From Thiotrichaceae bacterium (lineage in GTDB: Bacteria; Pseudomonadota; Gammaproteobacteria; Thiotrichales; Thiotrichaceae), in the NCBI GenBank assembly GCA_027008665.1, contig JALVEA010000354.1:1-8357 (forward strand): 8,357 bases of DNA, given 5' to 3'. The stretch's first letter is position 1. Every line of letters starts with the position of its first letter. Under the pieces are notes generated by a model. It worked only from the letters and a program-made list of their open reading frames with translations. It was not told the DNA's origin and made no database searches. Below, in pieces: positions 6,909 through 8,357 of the stretch. Both the position numbers and the translations under genes were made by a program.

Positions 6909-7292
6909 TTGGAATCGAGTGCTTTAGCCTCGTTTAACGGGGCTAAAGCCATTGAATGGTTTTTTATAACCAATGATGAGATTGAAAGTTTTGAAGAAGC
7001 AACGACAAGAATCCGTTGGTATTTATGCCGCTGGCAAATTGAAATATTTTTTAAGATATTGAAAAGTGATTGTAAAATAGAAAAGCTTCAACTTGAAAGC
7101 AAAAAGCATCTGCGTCTAGAAGTTGCTCTTTCCTTTTATATGTTCATTGCTTGACGAATACTGTATTTAACCACATTGGGATGAACTTGCCTTGAACTCC
7201 CTTGCAATGTAGTGTTTGAAACAGAAGAATGGCAAGCTGCTTGCCTTCTTTTACATCGACAGTCTCCAGCCGATACACCAACAATCAATGAT
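6909..7292 (+). pseudogene. IS4-family transposase remnant (Tn5-like, YREK)
   Basis: This is the decayed C-terminal part of a DDE transposase. The frame shows IEWFFITND, then RWYLCRWQIEIFFKILKS. The latter carries the IS4 YREK signature Y-x2-R-x3-E-x6-K (codons at 7020, 7029, 7041, 7062), so the last catalytic Glu is present. Homology continues past two in-frame stops: TGA at 7152, where the family has Trp (…IA-W-RILYLT), and TGA at 7182, where Arg is usual (TLG-R-TC). It then reads LPCNVVFETEEWQAACLL up to about 7292. The N-terminal half with both catalytic Asp residues, the terminal inverted repeats and the final helical region are all missing. The left edge coincides with a palindrome at 6921-6949, and the right edge with intron-derived sequence. 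It cannot transpose. A product starting at the TTG at 6909 and ending at 7154 is possible but unlikely to be functional. Confidence 0.82.
6921..6949. repeat. 13-bp near-perfect palindrome (REP-like hairpin)
   Basis: GCTTTAGCCTCGT and ACGGGGCTAAAGC pair across a TTA loop, with one G-U pair. There is no T-run on either side, so it is not a standard terminator. It sits exactly where homology to IS4 transposases begins (after about 6947). The shape resembles the palindromic REP/IS200-type repeats that are scattered through gammaproteobacterial genomes. Only one copy is in the window, so the repeat status is inferred. Confidence 0.4.
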
Positions 7293-7298
7293 ACGAAC

Positions 7299-7589
7299 AA
7301 TCTCTACTTACGAGGCTGCTACAACTACTTCCAACTAACGGAAGCACCTTAGGTAAGAGGATAGACACGACGGCATATGAGAAAATGTTTCTGGTTGCAC
7401 TGGCATAATCGAAAAGGACGATACAATGCTCTAAAACGATTAGGTGTAAAAGGGAAAGCCTTAAAATTAGCTAAACAGTCCCGAAGAGCGTGGAGAATAG
7501 CAAAGTTTCCCACAACGCACAGTGTTATGAACAACAAACGACTCAGGCAATACGGGTTGCTTGTCGCAGACGATTTATTGAGAGCATAA
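7299..7589 (+). pseudogene. Group II intron reverse transcriptase/maturase, C-terminal remnant
   Basis: This is the end of a group II intron-encoded protein. The frame reads NLYLRGCYNYFQLTEAP, matching the LRGWxNYFxLxxxP block at the start of the maturase (X) domain. Two TAG stops follow, at 7350 and 7362. From 7371 it is open again: RRHMRKCFWLHWHNRKGRYN, a KRLGVKG segment, then AWRIAKFP and MNNKRLRQYGL, ending in DDLLRA and a stop. The order of blocks and the end just before domain V are as in intact introns. The entire reverse transcriptase domain and N-terminus are gone. An ATG at 7377 opens the surviving 70-residue tail, but there is no reason to think it is made. It is in the same frame as the upstream IS4 remnant, so the two read as one chimera with stops. 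The junction is near 7293-7299. Confidence 0.8.
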
Positions 7590-7603
7590 CCGTTCTCAGA
7601 TTC

Positions 7604-7680
7604 AACCGCTAAATACTGAAAACCGTATATTCGGTGGTGTGGGAGGAATAATAAACGCAACCCTATTATCCCGACCCGAT
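7604..7680 (+). mobile_element. 3' end of a group II intron (domains V and VI)
   Basis: Fifteen bases after the maturase stop lies a typical group II intron tail. Domain V is about 7604-7638: ACCGC pairs with the GGTGGT side, and AAATAC/GTATAT closes toward a GAAAA-type loop. Domain VI follows the conserved GTGTGGGAGG. The arms ATAATA and TATTAT, with flanking GG/CC, enclose the loop, and an unpaired A in CCCGACC could be the branch point. The intron probably ends at CCGAT (7680). Domains I-IV are missing, so it cannot splice alone. Boundaries are from memory of the consensus, not a covariance-model search. Confidence 0.65.
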
Positions 7681-7696
7681 CCTCAGTGTAAAACAT

Positions 7697-7735
7697 AAAA
7701 AAAAGGGCTACAGCGAAAATACTATAGCCCTTTTT
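7697..7735 (-). terminator. Hairpin terminator of the tRNA-Thr gene
   Basis: GGGCTA and TAGCCC pair around a 14-base loop. The stem is extended on both sides by A8/T5 runs, so the structure has a U-tract in either direction. On the minus strand it begins about 10 bases after the tRNA 3' end and finishes with eight T residues. It could also stop transcripts coming from the intron remnant on the plus strand. Confidence 0.75.
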
Positions 7736-7744
7736 ACTTTTATA

Positions 7745-7820
<76 letters not shown>

Positions 7821-7834
7821 GTTGAGAGGCGTGC

Positions 7835-7862
7835 ATTATATAGCAGTTTTTAACAAGTGCAA
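7835..7862 (-). promoter_or_regulatory. Sigma-70 promoter of tRNA-Thr
   Basis: On the minus strand TTGCAC (-35) and a perfect TATAAT (-10) are 16 bases apart, with the -10 box 14 bases before the mature tRNA 5' end. The sequence just after it, GCACGCC, is a GC-rich discriminator of the kind seen at stringently controlled stable-RNA promoters. Good match by eye. Confidence 0.75.
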
Positions 7863-8186
7863 CTGTTCTTTTCTAATTATTTTAAAAAATTACAAAGTGA
7901 TAATGATTAGGTAGTTAACCCTCGTTCCAACGGAACGTTTTAAGGAAATTCTTTGATCGCGCCTGCTGTAATTCACAATATTTCCATGGAACTCTAGCCT
8001 CAGCAGGAGAACAGTGAGTTAGGGCATGGGCTATTTTATAGAATTTTTGTCCTTCTTCTTCATGTAATAGTGAAAAAACCTCATGAAAAATTCTCACCTG
8101 CTGAGCGACTAAATAACAAGCGTTATGCTAAAAATTTACTGGCTCATGCCTTTATGAATAAGACTTCAAGCTACCAACAGAATCCG
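7863..8186. other. Gene-poor region between tRNA-Thr and the lysine-rich gene
   Basis: No gene is supported here. The longest minus-strand frame (8097-7915, GTG start, 60 codons) has poor coding character and no good ribosome binding site. A small perfect hairpin, CGTTCC-AAC-GGAACG, lies at 7923-7937. An inverted repeat of 9-bp arms, CTCAGCAGG (7999-8007) and CCTGCTGAG (8097-8105), encloses 89 bases and could be chance. A plus-strand frame to 8192 lacks a start and family resemblance. Confidence 0.45.
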
Positions 8187-8357
8187 TTATAAACAGGATT
8201 TCTTAACCTTATCCTTTTTTGGCTTTTTATTCTTTTTATTCTTTTTATTCTTTTTCACCTTCAACTTCTTTTGCTTTTTTTTCTGTTCTTTTTCCTTTCC
8301 TTTTTTATCTTTTTTTAGCATTTTAAGATATTCTTTTGCAGTGATGGTTTCACCCCA
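8187..8357 (-). CDS. Lysine-rich protein of unknown function, C-terminal part only
   Basis: This reading frame enters from the right edge and ends at TAA (8189-8187), giving the last 56 residues. It begins WGETITAKEYLKMLKKDKKGKEKE, and about half of all residues are Lys. It contains a triple Asn-Lys-Lys repeat and ends KSCL. I do not recognise the family. The GETITAKEYL start looks like the end of a folded domain, and the remainder like a flexible, strongly basic tail of the kind that binds nucleic acid or polyanions. The long open frame with varied Lys and acidic codons, and the clean stop, support coding, but the poly-A-rich composition could also mimic one. No terminator is seen after it; a hairpin spanning the stop (AATCC…GGATT) lacks a T-run. 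Upstream parts are outside the window. Confidence 0.5.
   Translation of the reverse strand, partial: WGETITAKEYLKMLKKDKKGKEKEQKKKQKKLKVKKNKKNKKNKKPKKDKVKKSCL
8223..8255. repeat. 9-bp tandem repeat within the lysine-rich tail
   Basis: The unit CTTTTTATT occurs three times in perfect tandem (8223-8249), followed by a partial copy. On the coding strand it gives Asn-Lys-Lys repeats. Because 9 is a multiple of three, changes in copy number would lengthen or shorten the tail without shifting the frame. Confidence 0.6.

Noticed and set aside
7152..7184. TGA codons in the transposase frame as evidence of recoding (TGA read as Trp)
   Set aside because: One TGA stands for Trp but the other for Arg, TAG stops follow, and tauB uses TGA as its stop. 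Ordinary decay explains this better.
7915..8097. Minus-strand frame of 60 codons with a GTG start
   Set aside because: It has no clear ribosome binding site and no family resemblance. Its composition (Cys, Trp and Arg scattered without pattern) and the small palindrome inside its end suggest noncoding or repeat-derived DNA.
7999..8105. Inverted repeat with 9-bp arms enclosing 89 bases
   Set aside because: Nine-base arms at this distance are expected by chance in a window this size, and the arms do not extend.
7998..8192. Plus-strand frame ending in a SPAERLNNKRYAKNLL-type stretch
   Set aside because: The C-terminal part looks protein-like, but there is no suitable start codon or ribosome binding site, a stop lies at 7995, and I recognise no family. 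It may be a remnant but cannot be supported.

Overview
The window looks like a low-GC, Gram-negative gammaproteobacterial chromosome segment. This rests on the Pel polysaccharide proteins, a periplasmic binding protein with a signal peptide, a tRNA with an encoded CCA, and a scatter of decayed IS and group II intron pieces. A sulfur- or methane-oxidising gammaproteobacterium (Thiotrichales or Methylococcales type) would fit, but this is an impression from gene content and not a demonstrated assignment. All intact protein genes are on the minus strand, so the transcriptional order runs from right to left.

Layout, in transcription order. (1) 8187-8357: the 3' end of a lysine-rich protein of unknown function that continues past the right edge. 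(2) 7863-8186: no convincing gene. (3) tRNA-Thr(TGT) at 7745-7820, with its own promoter and a hairpin terminator. (4) 6909-7680: a plus-strand graveyard. A 5'-truncated IS4-family (YREK) transposase remnant is joined in the same frame to the C-terminal end of a group II intron reverse transcriptase/maturase, followed by the intron's domains V and VI. (5) 6706-2906: pelD, pelE and pelF, a compact operon for regulation and synthesis of the Pel exopolysaccharide. pelA, pelB, pelC and pelG are absent from the window. (6) 2813-158: tauA, tauB and tauC, a taurine-type ABC importer (binding protein, ATPase, permease) with its own ribosome binding site and a possible weak promoter. (7) 1-157: no recognisable gene.

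How the genes work together. PelD (c-di-GMP receptor, GAF plus degenerate GGDEF), PelE (membrane and TPR scaffold) and PelF (GT4 glycosyltransferase) belong to the inner-membrane synthase complex, which in described systems also needs the transporter PelG. The missing PelG, export and modification genes must lie elsewhere or have been lost. The tau operon follows on the same strand and is functionally unrelated on its face.

Main points to check: the split pel locus, a possible Asp-to-Asn change at the PelD c-di-GMP I-site, the odd 5' end of pelD (Shine-Dalgarno touching the ATG, and an 18/19-bp repeat shared with the left end of the window), the inverted repeat upstream of pelD, and the in-frame IS4/group II intron chimera. 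I did not find a clearly new biological system.
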